Notes: generated by a model from the sequence alone, not told the origin. A stretch of DNA of 8,829 nt from an uncultured Clostridia bacterium (GCA_910587195.1 CAJUKL010000067.1:1-8829); one strand, 5' to 3'; shown: positions 1-6,678, counted from the stretch's first letter. A program made the numbers and translations.

Positions 1-38
1 ATGCTTTCATCCCACCCCTAAAGGAGTGGGCTTTTCGC
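1..38. other. Hairpin resembling an IS200/IS605 end or a terminator
   Basis: The arms at 11-18 and 23-30 pair over 8 bp with one A-C mismatch around a TAAA loop. On the plus strand the stem is followed by CTTTTCG, like a weak intrinsic terminator for something left of the window. On the minus strand it reads CCCACTCCTTTAGGGGTGGG and is followed by ATGAAAGC. That stem with a CTTTAG loop and an ATGAA-type tail resembles, from memory, right-end hairpins of TnpB-bearing IS200/IS605 elements. No transposase gene is present in the window. The terminator and IS-end readings cannot be separated here because the window starts at this site. Confidence 0.4.
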
Positions 39-97
39 ATTTAGCTTGTAAATTATGTTATGGAAAAAGAAAATAACTAAAAAAACTTGCAGATTTT

Positions 98-181
98 AAC
101 TCTACTAACTTTTTTGAAATAGTGCGACCGCAATCCCATTAGCTTTAGATAATGGGTAGTTCACAGAAAGTTAGTAGAGTT
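98..181. repeat. 15-bp perfect inverted repeat enclosing a nested hairpin
   Basis: Bases 98-112 (AACTCTACTAACTTT) are the exact reverse complement of 167-181. The 54 bp between them hold a second hairpin (135-141 with 150-156). The right arm begins 5 bp past the thiE stop, so on the minus strand the structure would form right after the thi operon. A T7 run (79-85) follows the stem by 12 nt. It could work as an imperfect operon terminator. Alternatively it is a small MITE-like remnant, because the arms look like terminal inverted repeats around an 84-bp unit. The pairing is seen directly; the role is inferred. Confidence 0.7.
135..164 (+). mobile_element. IS200/IS605-like right-end hairpin (remnant)
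   Basis: CCCATTA (135-141) pairs with TAATGGG (150-156) around GCTTTAGA, and GTAGTTCAC follows at 156-164. A short stem with a CTTTAG loop and a trailing GTAGTTCAC matches my recollection of right ends of TnpB-type IS605 elements, where the hairpin forms the 3' part of the omega/reRNA. In a full element tnpB would lie upstream on the plus strand, left of this window; nothing in bases 1-134 encodes it. This is therefore either the tail of an element cut by the window edge or a solo end. The call rests on motif resemblance and not on a database match. Confidence 0.4.
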
Positions 182-186
182 TATTT

Positions 187-819
187 TTATAATTGTTTTG
201 CTAAAGACACAAGTTCTTTGGTTGCCTGCTCAATATTTTTTTGTGCAAAAATGGCAGAAACAACAGCAATTCCATCAATTCCACTTTTTTTAAGTTGTAA
301 AACATTTTTTGCTGTAATTCCACCAATGGCAACAACAGGAATCGAAACAGCTTTACAAATTTGTTGCAATGTTTCAAGAGAAACTTCACTTGCATCTAAT
401 TTTGTAGAGGTGGAAAAAACAGCACCCACGCCTAAATAATCTGCACCCTGTTTTTGTGCAAGGAGTGCCTGCTCCACTGTCTGCACAGAAACACCAATAA
501 TTTTATTTTCTCCCATTTTTTTGCGCACTTCTCCTGCTTCCATATCTTTTTGTCCAACATGAACACCATCTGCATTTACCGCAAGTGCAATTTCCACATT
601 GTCATTGATGATAAAAGGAATATGGTACTTGTCTGTAATTTTTTTTATTTTGATGGCTTGTTCTAAAAAGGCATCATTCTCTAATTCTTTTTCCCGAAGC
701 TGTATCAAAGTTGCGCCGCCTTTGATTGTTTGTTCTACTTGTTCTTCTAAAGTTTGCCCGTTTAGCCAAGTGCGGTCAGTGACAGCATAAACAAGCATTG
801 TTTTATTCTCTACTTTCAA
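187..819 (-). CDS. thiE: Thiamine-phosphate synthase ThiE
   Basis: Condenses hydroxyethylthiazole phosphate with HMP pyrophosphate to give thiamine phosphate; a cytoplasmic TIM barrel. The 210 residues cover the whole family. Visible motifs are QLREK (40-44), IND (71-73, pyrophosphate/Mg region), ADGVHVGQ (83-90), GVS (109-111), GADYLGVG (125-132), TSTK (137-140, the TxTK phosphate-binding segment), AIGGI (164-168) and VVSAI near 186-190. The start is TTG at 819, chosen because AGGAGGT sits 8 nt upstream; the ATG at codon 8 has no such site. The first 17 bp lie inside the end of thiM and the ribosome site is inside thiM codons, so translational coupling is likely. It is the last gene of the six-gene operon. 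It needs HMP-PP from ThiD or another source outside the window. No missing residues were noticed. Confidence 0.96.
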   Translation of the reverse strand: MKVENKTMLVYAVTDRTWLNGQTLEEQVEQTIKGGATLIQLREKELENDAFLEQAIKIKKITDKYHIPFIINDNVEIALAVNADGVHVGQKDMEAGEVRKKMGENKIIGVSVQTVEQALLAQKQGADYLGVGAVFSTSTKLDASEVSLETLQQICKAVSIPVVAIGGITAKNVLQLKKSGIDGIAVVSAIFAQKNIEQATKELVSLAKQL

Positions 820-1624
820 TGTTACGACCTCCTAATAAAGTATTGTCATCTAACTGACTAACAGCATCAATCAAATGCATACGAAAGCTAGAAGTACCAG
901 AATTTTCTTTTTGTGTCTTTGCAAAAGCAATTTCCCCACAATAGCCCATAGCAGAAACGGCTGCAACTGTTGCTTCTAATTTATTTTGTGGATTAGCAGC
1001 ACAATAGGCAGCTACCATCCCTGTTAACATACAGCCTGTGCCTGTAATTTTAGACATCATAGCATGTCCATTTCGAATAACATATGCTTTGGTGCTATCT
1101 GCTACAATATCAATCGCGCCAGTAATAGCAATAATGGCTCCTGTTTTTTGGCTTAATTGTTTTGCAAAAGTAATCACTTCCTCAAGATTCTTTTCTGTAA
1201 CAGTATCGCTCACATCTGCATCCACCCCCTTTGTTGTACCGCTGCCTTGATAGACTGTTTTGATTTCAGAAATATTACCTCGAATAACAGAAAATTGAAT
1301 TTCATTTAAAAGACGGAATGTTGTTTCTGTTCGCAATGTTGTTGCGCCTGCACCGACTGGGTCAAGTACCACAATATGCCCTAATTCGTTGGCTTTTTTT
1401 CCTGCCGTTATCATAGAATCAACAGTTCTTGCATTTAATGTGCCAATGTTGATAACAGTACCATTACAAATAGATGACATCTCTGCTGCTTCCTGGGCAT
1501 CATCTGCCATAATTGGGGAACCTCCACAAGCAAGTAAAATATTTGCAACATCATTTACAGTAACATAATTTGTAATACAATGAATCAGTGGAACTTGTGC
1601 CCTTACATTTGCTATAATATTCAT
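803..1624 (-). CDS. thiM: Hydroxyethylthiazole kinase ThiM
   Basis: ATP-dependent phosphorylation of 4-methyl-5-hydroxyethylthiazole, the thiazole-salvage entry to thiamine; cytoplasmic, ribokinase-like fold, trimeric in studied members. With the start at 1624 the protein has 273 residues. It shows HCITNYVTVND (from about residue 15), MADD (39-42), LDPVGAGAT (87-95), RGN near 116-118, and the anion-hole and catalytic segment TGTGC ending at Cys198, the position I recall for the catalytic Cys of the Bacillus enzyme. The ATG at 1624 is preferred over an in-frame TTG two codons earlier because AAGGAGA lies 6 nt before the ATG and would abut the TTG. It lies 21 bp after the ADP-ribosylglycohydrolase-family gene and overlaps thiE. 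The thiM-thiE pair without thiG, thiS or thiC indicates salvage and not de novo thiazole synthesis, at least at this locus. Confidence 0.96.
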   Translation of the reverse strand: MNIIANVRAQVPLIHCITNYVTVNDVANILLACGGSPIMADDAQEAAEMSSICNGTVINIGTLNARTVDSMITAGKKANELGHIVVLDPVGAGATTLRTETTFRLLNEIQFSVIRGNISEIKTVYQGSGTTKGVDADVSDTVTEKNLEEVITFAKQLSQKTGAIIAITGAIDIVADSTKAYVIRNGHAMMSKITGTGCMLTGMVAAYCAANPQNKLEATVAAVSAMGYCGEIAFAKTQKENSGTSSFRMHLIDAVSQLDDNTLLGGRNIESRE

Positions 1625-1645
1625 ATGCAATCTCCTTATCGTTTT

Positions 1646-2506
1646 TTAGGATAAACAAAATTGTGCTTCTGCTTTATCACATAACTCTTTTATCCAATCC
1701 TTTTTCGCAATTTTAGCAATCCATTCTTCAGGAATCCCTTTTTTGCCACCACAGCCATAAAATAAGCCGGCAAGCCCGCCTGCAACAGCCGCAATAGTAT
1801 CTGTATCACCACCTAAATTAACTGCTTTTAATACACAATTTTTATAATTTTCTGTGGTGTAAAAACACCAAAGTGCTGCTTCCAAGGTGTCCACAACGTA
1901 GCCGCTACTTTTAATTTCGTCACGGATTAAATTTTTTAAATTGTCTATTTGATAATAAGGTATTTCTTTGGGAAAAACAACTTCTTTTCCCTTTAAAATT
2001 TGTTCTGCAACAGTAAGGTATAAACGACAACCTATTTTTGAAATCTCATGGGCGTGCGTTAGTCCTCCTACTGCATCTATCTCCTCTTGCGTATGTGGAA
2101 TAAATACAATCGGTAAAATTCTCATTAAAGCACCATTTCCATTATCCATAAAAGATTTTCCACCACAATTTTCTAATTTTTCGCCTTTTGCATAGCGTAA
2201 AATTGCTTGTTGTGTTGCAATGCCGCAATCAAAGACCTCTCCATATGGCGTAAATGCTGCATGACGTAGCCATTGAAAAAAATTTTGCATAATATCTTTT
2301 AAATCAATACGACCTAATCTTGTTATGCTTTCTAAGGTTGCAAGTGTCATGCTGCTGTCATCAGACCATGTTCCTGGTGGCTGTCGATACGTTCCATAAC
2401 CAATCATATCTGTTACTTGAAAGCTATCCCGTTCTTCAAATTCTACAGGAACACCTAAAGCATCTCCTACCACTAATCCCATAATGCCATGATAAATTTT
2501 TCCCAT
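1646..2506 (-). CDS. ADP-ribosylglycohydrolase-family (DraG/ARH-like) hydrolase
   Basis: A dinuclear Mg2+-dependent family that cleaves N- or O-glycosidic ADP-ribose bonds, though many bacterial members have unknown small-molecule substrates. The 286 residues are full length. The metal ligands look intact: GD (14-15), WSDDS (47-51, the signature SDD), DNGNGALMR (121-129), THAHE (150-154) and LGGDTDTIA (231-239), with Asp234 and Asp236 as expected ligands. There is no signal peptide or membrane segment, so it is cytoplasmic. The ATG at 2506 follows GAGG at a normal distance, 15 bp after the nucleotidyltransferase stop. Its place directly before thiM matters: from memory, E. coli also has a member of this family (yegU) a few genes from thiD-thiM. 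A role in freeing a thiamine precursor from a nucleotide or ADP-ribose-like conjugate is inference. A DraG-type protein de-ADP-ribosylase remains possible. Confidence 0.9.
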   Translation of the reverse strand: MGKIYHGIMGLVVGDALGVPVEFEERDSFQVTDMIGYGTYRQPPGTWSDDSSMTLATLESITRLGRIDLKDIMQNFFQWLRHAAFTPYGEVFDCGIATQQAILRYAKGEKLENCGGKSFMDNGNGALMRILPIVFIPHTQEEIDAVGGLTHAHEISKIGCRLYLTVAEQILKGKEVVFPKEIPYYQIDNLKNLIRDEIKSSGYVVDTLEAALWCFYTTENYKNCVLKAVNLGGDTDTIAAVAGGLAGLFYGCGGKKGIPEEWIAKIAKKDWIKELCDKAEAQFCLS

Positions 2507-2521
2507 TTTTTCGCCTCTTTT

Positions 2522-3289
2522 CTACAATATCCGCTTGACTTCTTCTATCATATGATAAATGTTATCTATCACTTGAAATTCAAACAGATGTGCAAATAAT
2601 TCATTTAAATTTTTTTCAAAATTTTTAGGTAAAATCGTACAATTTTGACAACATAAGGTTATCAATCGTTTTTCTCCAGAATGTGTTTTTTCATTTAGGG
2701 CAAACAATAAATCAAAATAAGAGGCTAAAAATTCAGTTACTCTATGGTTAACACTTACAAAGTCTTTTCTTTTGATTGCCTTTTCAATTTGTATTTTATA
2801 AGCTGGCATAGCAGAGTCCATTAGCTGTAATTGCCTTTGAATAATTGCCTTTTTTAATGCTTTGGGATAAGGGACAGTAAATTTATTTTGCGCTTTTTGG
2901 AAACGACCATTTTTATCATACATAATCTTACAGTACAATAGATTGTGCCACATACAAGTAGTATAAGCATTTGCTGGTTGACAATCTACTACCACCCTTT
3001 CCACTTCTTTACAAAAATCATCTAAATTACGATATAAAATATCAATATCTATTCCATTTTTTAAGGTGCAATTATCTTCATACTCCCAAAAATGATTTCC
3101 TATTTCCATATAGCTACAATATTGTGACAAAATTTTTTGGCGTGCTTTTTCTTGTATCGGCTCAGTTATGTATAGGTATACATCATAATCAGAAGCTTCA
3201 TCAAAGGTATCCGCTGCTCTGGAGCCACCGAGAGCAATAGCTTCCACAGCCTCTAATTTTGTAAACGCTTCTATTAAATCATTTATCAT
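2522..3289 (-). CDS. Nucleotidyltransferase-fold protein (DUF4037-like)
   Basis: The N-terminus has the pol-beta/minimal nucleotidyltransferase signature. GGS (residues 21-23) is followed by DYD (34-36, the DxD metal pair), and a third acidic strand IDID lies at 80-83. The remainder, about residues 110-255, is helical, as in aminoglycoside-nucleotidyltransferase-like and DUF4037-type proteins. Such enzymes transfer NMP from NTP to a small molecule, RNA or protein; the acceptor cannot be told from the sequence. The start is uncertain. An open frame runs to a GTG at 3298, but AGGTGAT sits just ahead of the ATG at 3289 and complements the 16S 3' end, so 3289 (255 aa) is chosen. It lies 24 bp after the AEC gene and 15 bp before the hydrolase gene. 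An antibiotic-inactivating enzyme is an alternative reading, but the operon context favours a metabolic substrate. Confidence 0.8.
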   Translation of the reverse strand: MINDLIEAFTKLEAVEAIALGGSRAADTFDEASDYDVYLYITEPIQEKARQKILSQYCSYMEIGNHFWEYEDNCTLKNGIDIDILYRNLDDFCKEVERVVVDCQPANAYTTCMWHNLLYCKIMYDKNGRFQKAQNKFTVPYPKALKKAIIQRQLQLMDSAMPAYKIQIEKAIKRKDFVSVNHRVTEFLASYFDLLFALNEKTHSGEKRLITLCCQNCTILPKNFEKNLNELFAHLFEFQVIDNIYHMIEEVKRIL

Positions 3290-3313
3290 TATCATCACCT
3301 GTTTTCTAAAACT

Positions 3314-4234
3314 TTAGCATAAAAATTTTGCTGCAAGCGGTAACGTGATAACAGAAAGTACAGTTGATACAAAAACATATTCTGATGCTCTTTTTTCATC
3401 GTTACCATATCCTCCTGCAAAAGAAGGTAACGCCGCTGCTGCTGGTGTTGCCATCAATATTACAATCACGCCTAACGCAACTCCATCCATCATAAAACTC
3501 ATTAAAAACTTGGTAATCACAGGCATTACAATTAAGGTAAAAAAGCTAAAGATGTATACTGTTTTATCTTTTAAAACCTCTTTTATTTTTGCTGCCGCTA
3601 AAAGAGAACCTATAACAATCATAGAAAGGCAGACTGTTGTAATAGAAGCATAATGTAAAGCATTATAAAGTGGCTCTGGCAAAGAAATAGAGTTTACAAA
3701 AAGAACAATACCTATAATGGCAGAAAAACAAATCAAATTGAAAAAAGCATCTTTTATCATTTTAATAGGAGGTTTTGCAACACCACATTTATAAGAAAAT
3801 AAAATAGAACAAACAGTAAATAAGTATACATTACTTGCAAACATAACCGCCACACAATATATCAGTCCTTCTTCTCCAAACATTGCAGTTACAAGTGGCT
3901 GCCCCATAAAGATAACATTACTATATACACCACCACCAGAAAACAATCCTAATTCTGGAAAATCCATTTTTAAACATTTTCCAACGATTAAAAATAAAAT
4001 GGTTCCTAATACACAAAGTAATAATGTGCCGCCACCTGCTTTTAAAAATCCAATCAATATTTCATAAGAATATTCTCTTTGCAGCAGTACAACCATATTT
4101 GCGGGTACTGCTACTTTTGTCAGAACAATAGAAAGTCCTTTTGTATCTTTTAAATATCCTGTTTTGTTTAATAAAAATCCTACTACCATTAACAGTACCA
4201 TTGTAGTAAGTTGTCCAATTACTGCCAGTGCCAC
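3314..4234 (-). CDS. AEC-family transporter (auxin efflux carrier / permease)
   Basis: An integral inner-membrane secondary transporter of 306 residues with about ten hydrophobic segments in two five-helix repeats. The family-typical half-site SNVIFMGQPL lies near residues 105-114. The second half has the matching MATPAAAALPSFAGGYGND and then VSTVLSVITLP close to the C-terminus. Members export or import organic acids such as malate, or other small anions; the substrate is not readable. The start is GTG at 4234, with AAGGAGA 7 nt upstream. An ATG two bases earlier is in another frame and stops after five codons. It sits 15 bp after the MATE gene. The operon suggests a compound linked to thiazole or thiamine salvage, by inference only. 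Confidence 0.88.
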   Translation of the reverse strand: MALAVIGQLTTMVLLMVVGFLLNKTGYLKDTKGLSIVLTKVAVPANMVVLLQREYSYEILIGFLKAGGGTLLLCVLGTILFLIVGKCLKMDFPELGLFSGGGVYSNVIFMGQPLVTAMFGEEGLIYCVAVMFASNVYLFTVCSILFSYKCGVAKPPIKMIKDAFFNLICFSAIIGIVLFVNSISLPEPLYNALHYASITTVCLSMIVIGSLLAAAKIKEVLKDKTVYIFSFFTLIVMPVITKFLMSFMMDGVALGVIVILMATPAAAALPSFAGGYGNDEKRASEYVFVSTVLSVITLPLAAKFLC

Positions 4235-4249
4235 ATTGTCATCTCCTTT

Positions 4250-5629
4250 TTATTCTTTTATCCAATGATTTAATTTTTTCAGTTCCTGCAAAATAAAGAA
4301 TGATACAATTAAACCAGAAGCAACATCTGCAACCGGCCCTGCAACTAAAATGCCATCTAATCCCCAAAAAAGAGGGAATACTACGATTAATGGAATCAAT
4401 AGGATTACTTGACGAAGCATAGAGAGAATAGAAGCTTTTAAGGCTTGTCCTGTTGCTTGGAAATATCCTGTTGAAACAATTTGCACACCAGAAATAAAAA
4501 TACCAAACATATAAACTCTCATACTTTTTATGGCAAAATTCATAAAAGCTGCATCACCAGAACCAAAAATCACCAAAAGATACTTTGGAAAAAAGACGCA
4601 TCCTATCCAACCCACAATGGAACAAAGAGTTGCAATTTTAACCGAAAGCAAATAAGTATCCTTGATTCTTTGCGGTTTTTTTGCACCATAATTAAAGCCG
4701 ACAATAGGCTGTGCACCTGTACTAATACCAATGTTAATCCCTATTAAGATTGCACTTACTTTTAAAACAATGCCAACAGCACTTAAAGCAACATCTCCAC
4801 CTACTTCACAAGCATTTCCATAGTGTACTAAAGAATTATTTAAAATAACTTGCAACATGGTGTTTGCAGTTTGCACAATAAAGCTGGAAATTCCTAAAGA
4901 ACAAAAATCTATAATAAATTTCCAATCAGGTTTTAAATATTTCTTTTTTAATTTCATTCTACCTTTTCTTCTAAAATACCAAATCAAAATAATGGCAGAT
5001 AAAATTTGTGAAGTAATGGTTGCAATTGCTGCTCCTTTTACACCCCAATGCAGCACAAAAATATAAATGGGGTCTAAAATAGTATTTAAAATTGCTCCAA
5101 TCAACATACTAATCATAGCCATTTTAGGGCTGCCGTCTGTACGTGCCATATTAGAAAGACCTGCCCCTATCATCATAAAAGGCACACCCATTAATATAAT
5201 ACTGGAATAGTCTTTTGCATACTGCATAATACTATCTGTTGCACCAAAAAGCCGCAGCATTGGCTCAAAAAATAAAAAACCAATTCCAGAAACAAAAAAA
5301 CCTAAAATAATCAATATAGTCATCATATTGCCTAATACTTTTTCTGCTAGGTCAAATTTTCCTTCTCCTAAGCGAATAGAAGCATATGCACTACCACCAG
5401 CACCAATCAATAAAGAAAGTGCTAAAACAATCGTTACAATGGGAAAAGCAACCGTTGTTGCGGCATTTCCTTGATAGCCTACTCCTTGTCCAATAAATAC
5501 TTGGTCTACAATATTATATAAATTGTTTACCAAAAAGGATACAACAGAAGGCACTGCAAAACTTTTTAATAATTTTCCAATGGGTTCTAAACCTAATGGA
5601 TTTTCCATATCATTTTTTATTTTTTCCAT
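4250..5629 (-). CDS. MATE-family multidrug/metabolite exporter
   Basis: Cation-coupled exporter of the MATE superfamily with twelve predicted membrane helices; 459 residues is the usual length. N-lobe signs include VDQVFIGQG near residue 44, SNMARTDGSPK near 160, then N and DPIYIF, and GVKGAAIAT. The C-lobe has the family pattern STGAQPIVGFNYGAKKPQR and GYFQATGQALKAS. It is closer in feel to the MepA/DinF-like clade than to NorM. The start is ATG 5629, because GGAGGG sits 8 nt upstream. The reading frame stays open to 5743, but those extra 38 codons read into the intergenic repeat and are not likely to be translated. It is the first gene of the six-gene operon, and may export a drug, a toxic analogue or a pathway compound. 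Confidence 0.93.
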   Translation of the reverse strand: MEKIKNDMENPLGLEPIGKLLKSFAVPSVVSFLVNNLYNIVDQVFIGQGVGYQGNAATTVAFPIVTIVLALSLLIGAGGSAYASIRLGEGKFDLAEKVLGNMMTILIILGFFVSGIGFLFFEPMLRLFGATDSIMQYAKDYSSIILMGVPFMMIGAGLSNMARTDGSPKMAMISMLIGAILNTILDPIYIFVLHWGVKGAAIATITSQILSAIILIWYFRRKGRMKLKKKYLKPDWKFIIDFCSLGISSFIVQTANTMLQVILNNSLVHYGNACEVGGDVALSAVGIVLKVSAILIGINIGISTGAQPIVGFNYGAKKPQRIKDTYLLSVKIATLCSIVGWIGCVFFPKYLLVIFGSGDAAFMNFAIKSMRVYMFGIFISGVQIVSTGYFQATGQALKASILSMLRQVILLIPLIVVFPLFWGLDGILVAGPVADVASGLIVSFFILQELKKLNHWIKE

Positions 5630-5651
5630 ATTTTTTACCCTCCACATTTTC

Positions 5652-5680
5652 ATACTAACACATATATTTTTAATATGCAA
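5652..5680 (-). promoter_or_regulatory. Possible sigma-A promoter of the MATE-thiE operon
   Basis: On the minus strand TTGCAT (5675-5680) is separated by 17 bp from TAGTAT (5652-5657). A TG one base upstream of the second box fits an extended -10. Both boxes are degenerate, and the implied leader to the ATG at 5629 is only about 16 nt, starting just before the ribosome site. There is no room for a riboswitch if this promoter is used. Transcription from within or beyond the repeat block is an alternative. Confidence 0.25.
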
Positions 5681-5684
5681 CTTA

Positions 5685-5700
5685 CTTTCTTGAAAGAAAG
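5685..5700. repeat. Short palindrome at the edge of the repeat block
   Basis: CTTTCTT (5685-5691) and AAGAAAG (5694-5700) are perfect complements separated by GA. The element lies between the MATE promoter region and repeat copy 1. The bases after it (GCAAAG, then TTTTGC at 5715-5719) allow a second small stem that leads into copy 1, similar in design to the palindrome that leads into copy 2. Confidence 0.5.
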
Positions 5701-5711
5701 GTAGCAAAGAA

Positions 5712-5881
5712 CTTTTGCACCGACCGAAACGAAGCGTAGACAACTAGCGTTTCGCATCTGTGTGTTGGAGTTGAACAGTTGCTTTAGATGAATAACAACG
5801 GAGCACCAACGGCTAAAATCTTTCACTCTGTACCGTATGCAAAAGATAAAGTTTTTGGTCAAGCTTTTTTCAAAAAGCTTG
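5712..5881 (+). repeat. Interspersed repeat, copy 1
   Basis: About 170 bp, starting with TTTTGCACCGACCGAAA and ending in the hairpin CAAGC(T)n...GCTTG (5860-5881). It aligns along its whole length with copy 2 at 5962-6132, and from the middle onward with copy 3 at 8681-8829 on the other strand. The best conserved part is the core around 5772-5815 (TTGGAGTTGAACAGTTGC and then TAACAACGGAGCAC). Near the front, CGAAACG (5725-5731) pairs with CGTTTCG. Open frames across it are short and change by mostly amino-acid-altering substitutions between copies, so it is taken as non-coding. The minus-strand frame of the MATE gene reads into it by chance. Confidence 0.85.
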
Positions 5882-5887
5882 TAAGGG

Positions 5888-5970
5888 TTTGGGAACAAAG
5901 TTCCCAAGGTCTTTTACGCTTGCAAGCGTGTTTTTGAAGGGGTGCAAAACGTCCAGTGGACATTTTGCAC
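5888..5970. repeat. String of three palindromes linking repeat copies 1 and 2
   Basis: Three inverted repeats follow one another. TTGGGAAC (5889-5896) pairs with GTTCCCAA (5900-5907) around AAA. ACGCTTGCAAGCGT at 5916-5929 is a perfect 14-bp palindrome. A 29-bp interrupted palindrome at 5942-5970 has outer arms GTGCAAAA/TTTTGCAC and inner arms GTCCA/TGGAC. The last one overlaps the first bases of copy 2. None has a T-run typical of a terminator. They look like modules of a composite repeat element. Confidence 0.65.
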
Positions 5971-6132
5971 CGACCGAAAGAAAGTGTAGACAACTGGCGT
6001 TTCGCATCTGTATGTTGGAGTTGAACAGTTGCTTTAAATGAACAACAAAGGAGCACTATCAGTTAAAATTTAGAATCTGTTCTGTTTGCAAAAGTTAAAG
6101 TTTTTTGTCCAACTTTTTTTCAAAAAAGTTGG
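5962..6132 (+). repeat. Interspersed repeat, copy 2
   Basis: About 171 bp, in the same orientation as copy 1 and highly similar through TTTTGCACCGACCGAAA, the GTTGGAGTTGAACAGTTGC core and the closing hairpin. The hairpin (6109-6132) is CCAAC...GTTGG with an A/T stem. Compared with copy 1 (CAAGC/GCTTG) both arms have changed together, which keeps the pairing. The repeat ends at the base right next to the mntP stop codon (6133-6135), so the hairpin may also mark the 3' end of mntP mRNA, although no U-tract follows on that strand. Confidence 0.85.
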
Positions 6133-6678
6133 TTAAAAAAATATATGTTCTAATAATATTTTAACACCAATCGCAATTAAAAGAAATCCACCTGCAATAG
6201 ATGCCTTTTTTTCTAAAAACCGACCTAAATGTTTTCCCAATACTCCACCTATATAAGAAAGAAAAAATGCGACTATACCAATGATGGCAGATGCTTCCAT
6301 AATATGTACTTCTAAAATTGCAAAACTAACTCCAACTGCAAAAGCATCGATACTTGTTGCAATCGCCTGCAAAAGAAAATCTTTGTTTGTTAAAGCTCTT
6401 TTTTGTTCTTTTTTTTGGAAACTGTCGATTATCATACCTCCCCCAATCAAAGCCAGCAAAGCAAAAGCAATCCAGTGGTCAATGGCTTCCATATAACTTT
6501 TAATGTTGATGCCTAAAAACCAGCCGAATAATGGCATTAAAAACTGAAAAGAACCAAAATAAATTCCTTGTTTTAGTGCATTTTTTTTAGAAAAACAAGT
6601 AATGCCATTTGCAATCGAAACAGCAAAAGCGTCCATTGCTAAACTAAGTGCAATTAAAAAAATAGTAATCCCTTCCAT
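6133..6678 (-). CDS. mntP: Manganese efflux pump MntP
   Basis: Small inner-membrane Mn2+ exporter with six helices in two inverted repeats. The 181 residues match the family. Each half carries the acidic helix motif: ALSLAMDAFAVS with Asp16, and AIATSIDAFAVG with Asp111; Asp85 lies in helix 3. The Asp in the first half matches the essential Asp16 that I recall for E. coli MntP. The start is ATG 6678, with AAGGAGA a few bases upstream; 21 further in-frame codons upstream have no ribosome site and read from the promoter region. It is a single gene: a tRNA terminator lies upstream and repeat copy 2 touches its stop codon. The leader is too short for a yybP-ykoY manganese riboswitch, which often controls this gene elsewhere. 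Confidence 0.93.
   Translation of the reverse strand: MEGITIFLIALSLAMDAFAVSIANGITCFSKKNALKQGIYFGSFQFLMPLFGWFLGINIKSYMEAIDHWIAFALLALIGGGMIIDSFQKKEQKRALTNKDFLLQAIATSIDAFAVGVSFAILEVHIMEASAIIGIVAFFLSYIGGVLGKHLGRFLEKKASIAGGFLLIAIGVKILLEHIFF

Noticed and set aside
5650..6056. Minus-strand reading frames across the repeat block (85 and 65 codons) and the 38-codon upstream extension of the MATE frame
   Set aside because: All three read through the repeat. Copies 1 and 2 differ at few codons and most differences change the amino acid (V/F, I/V, T/I against one silent change), the frames are offset between copies, and no ribosome site precedes them.
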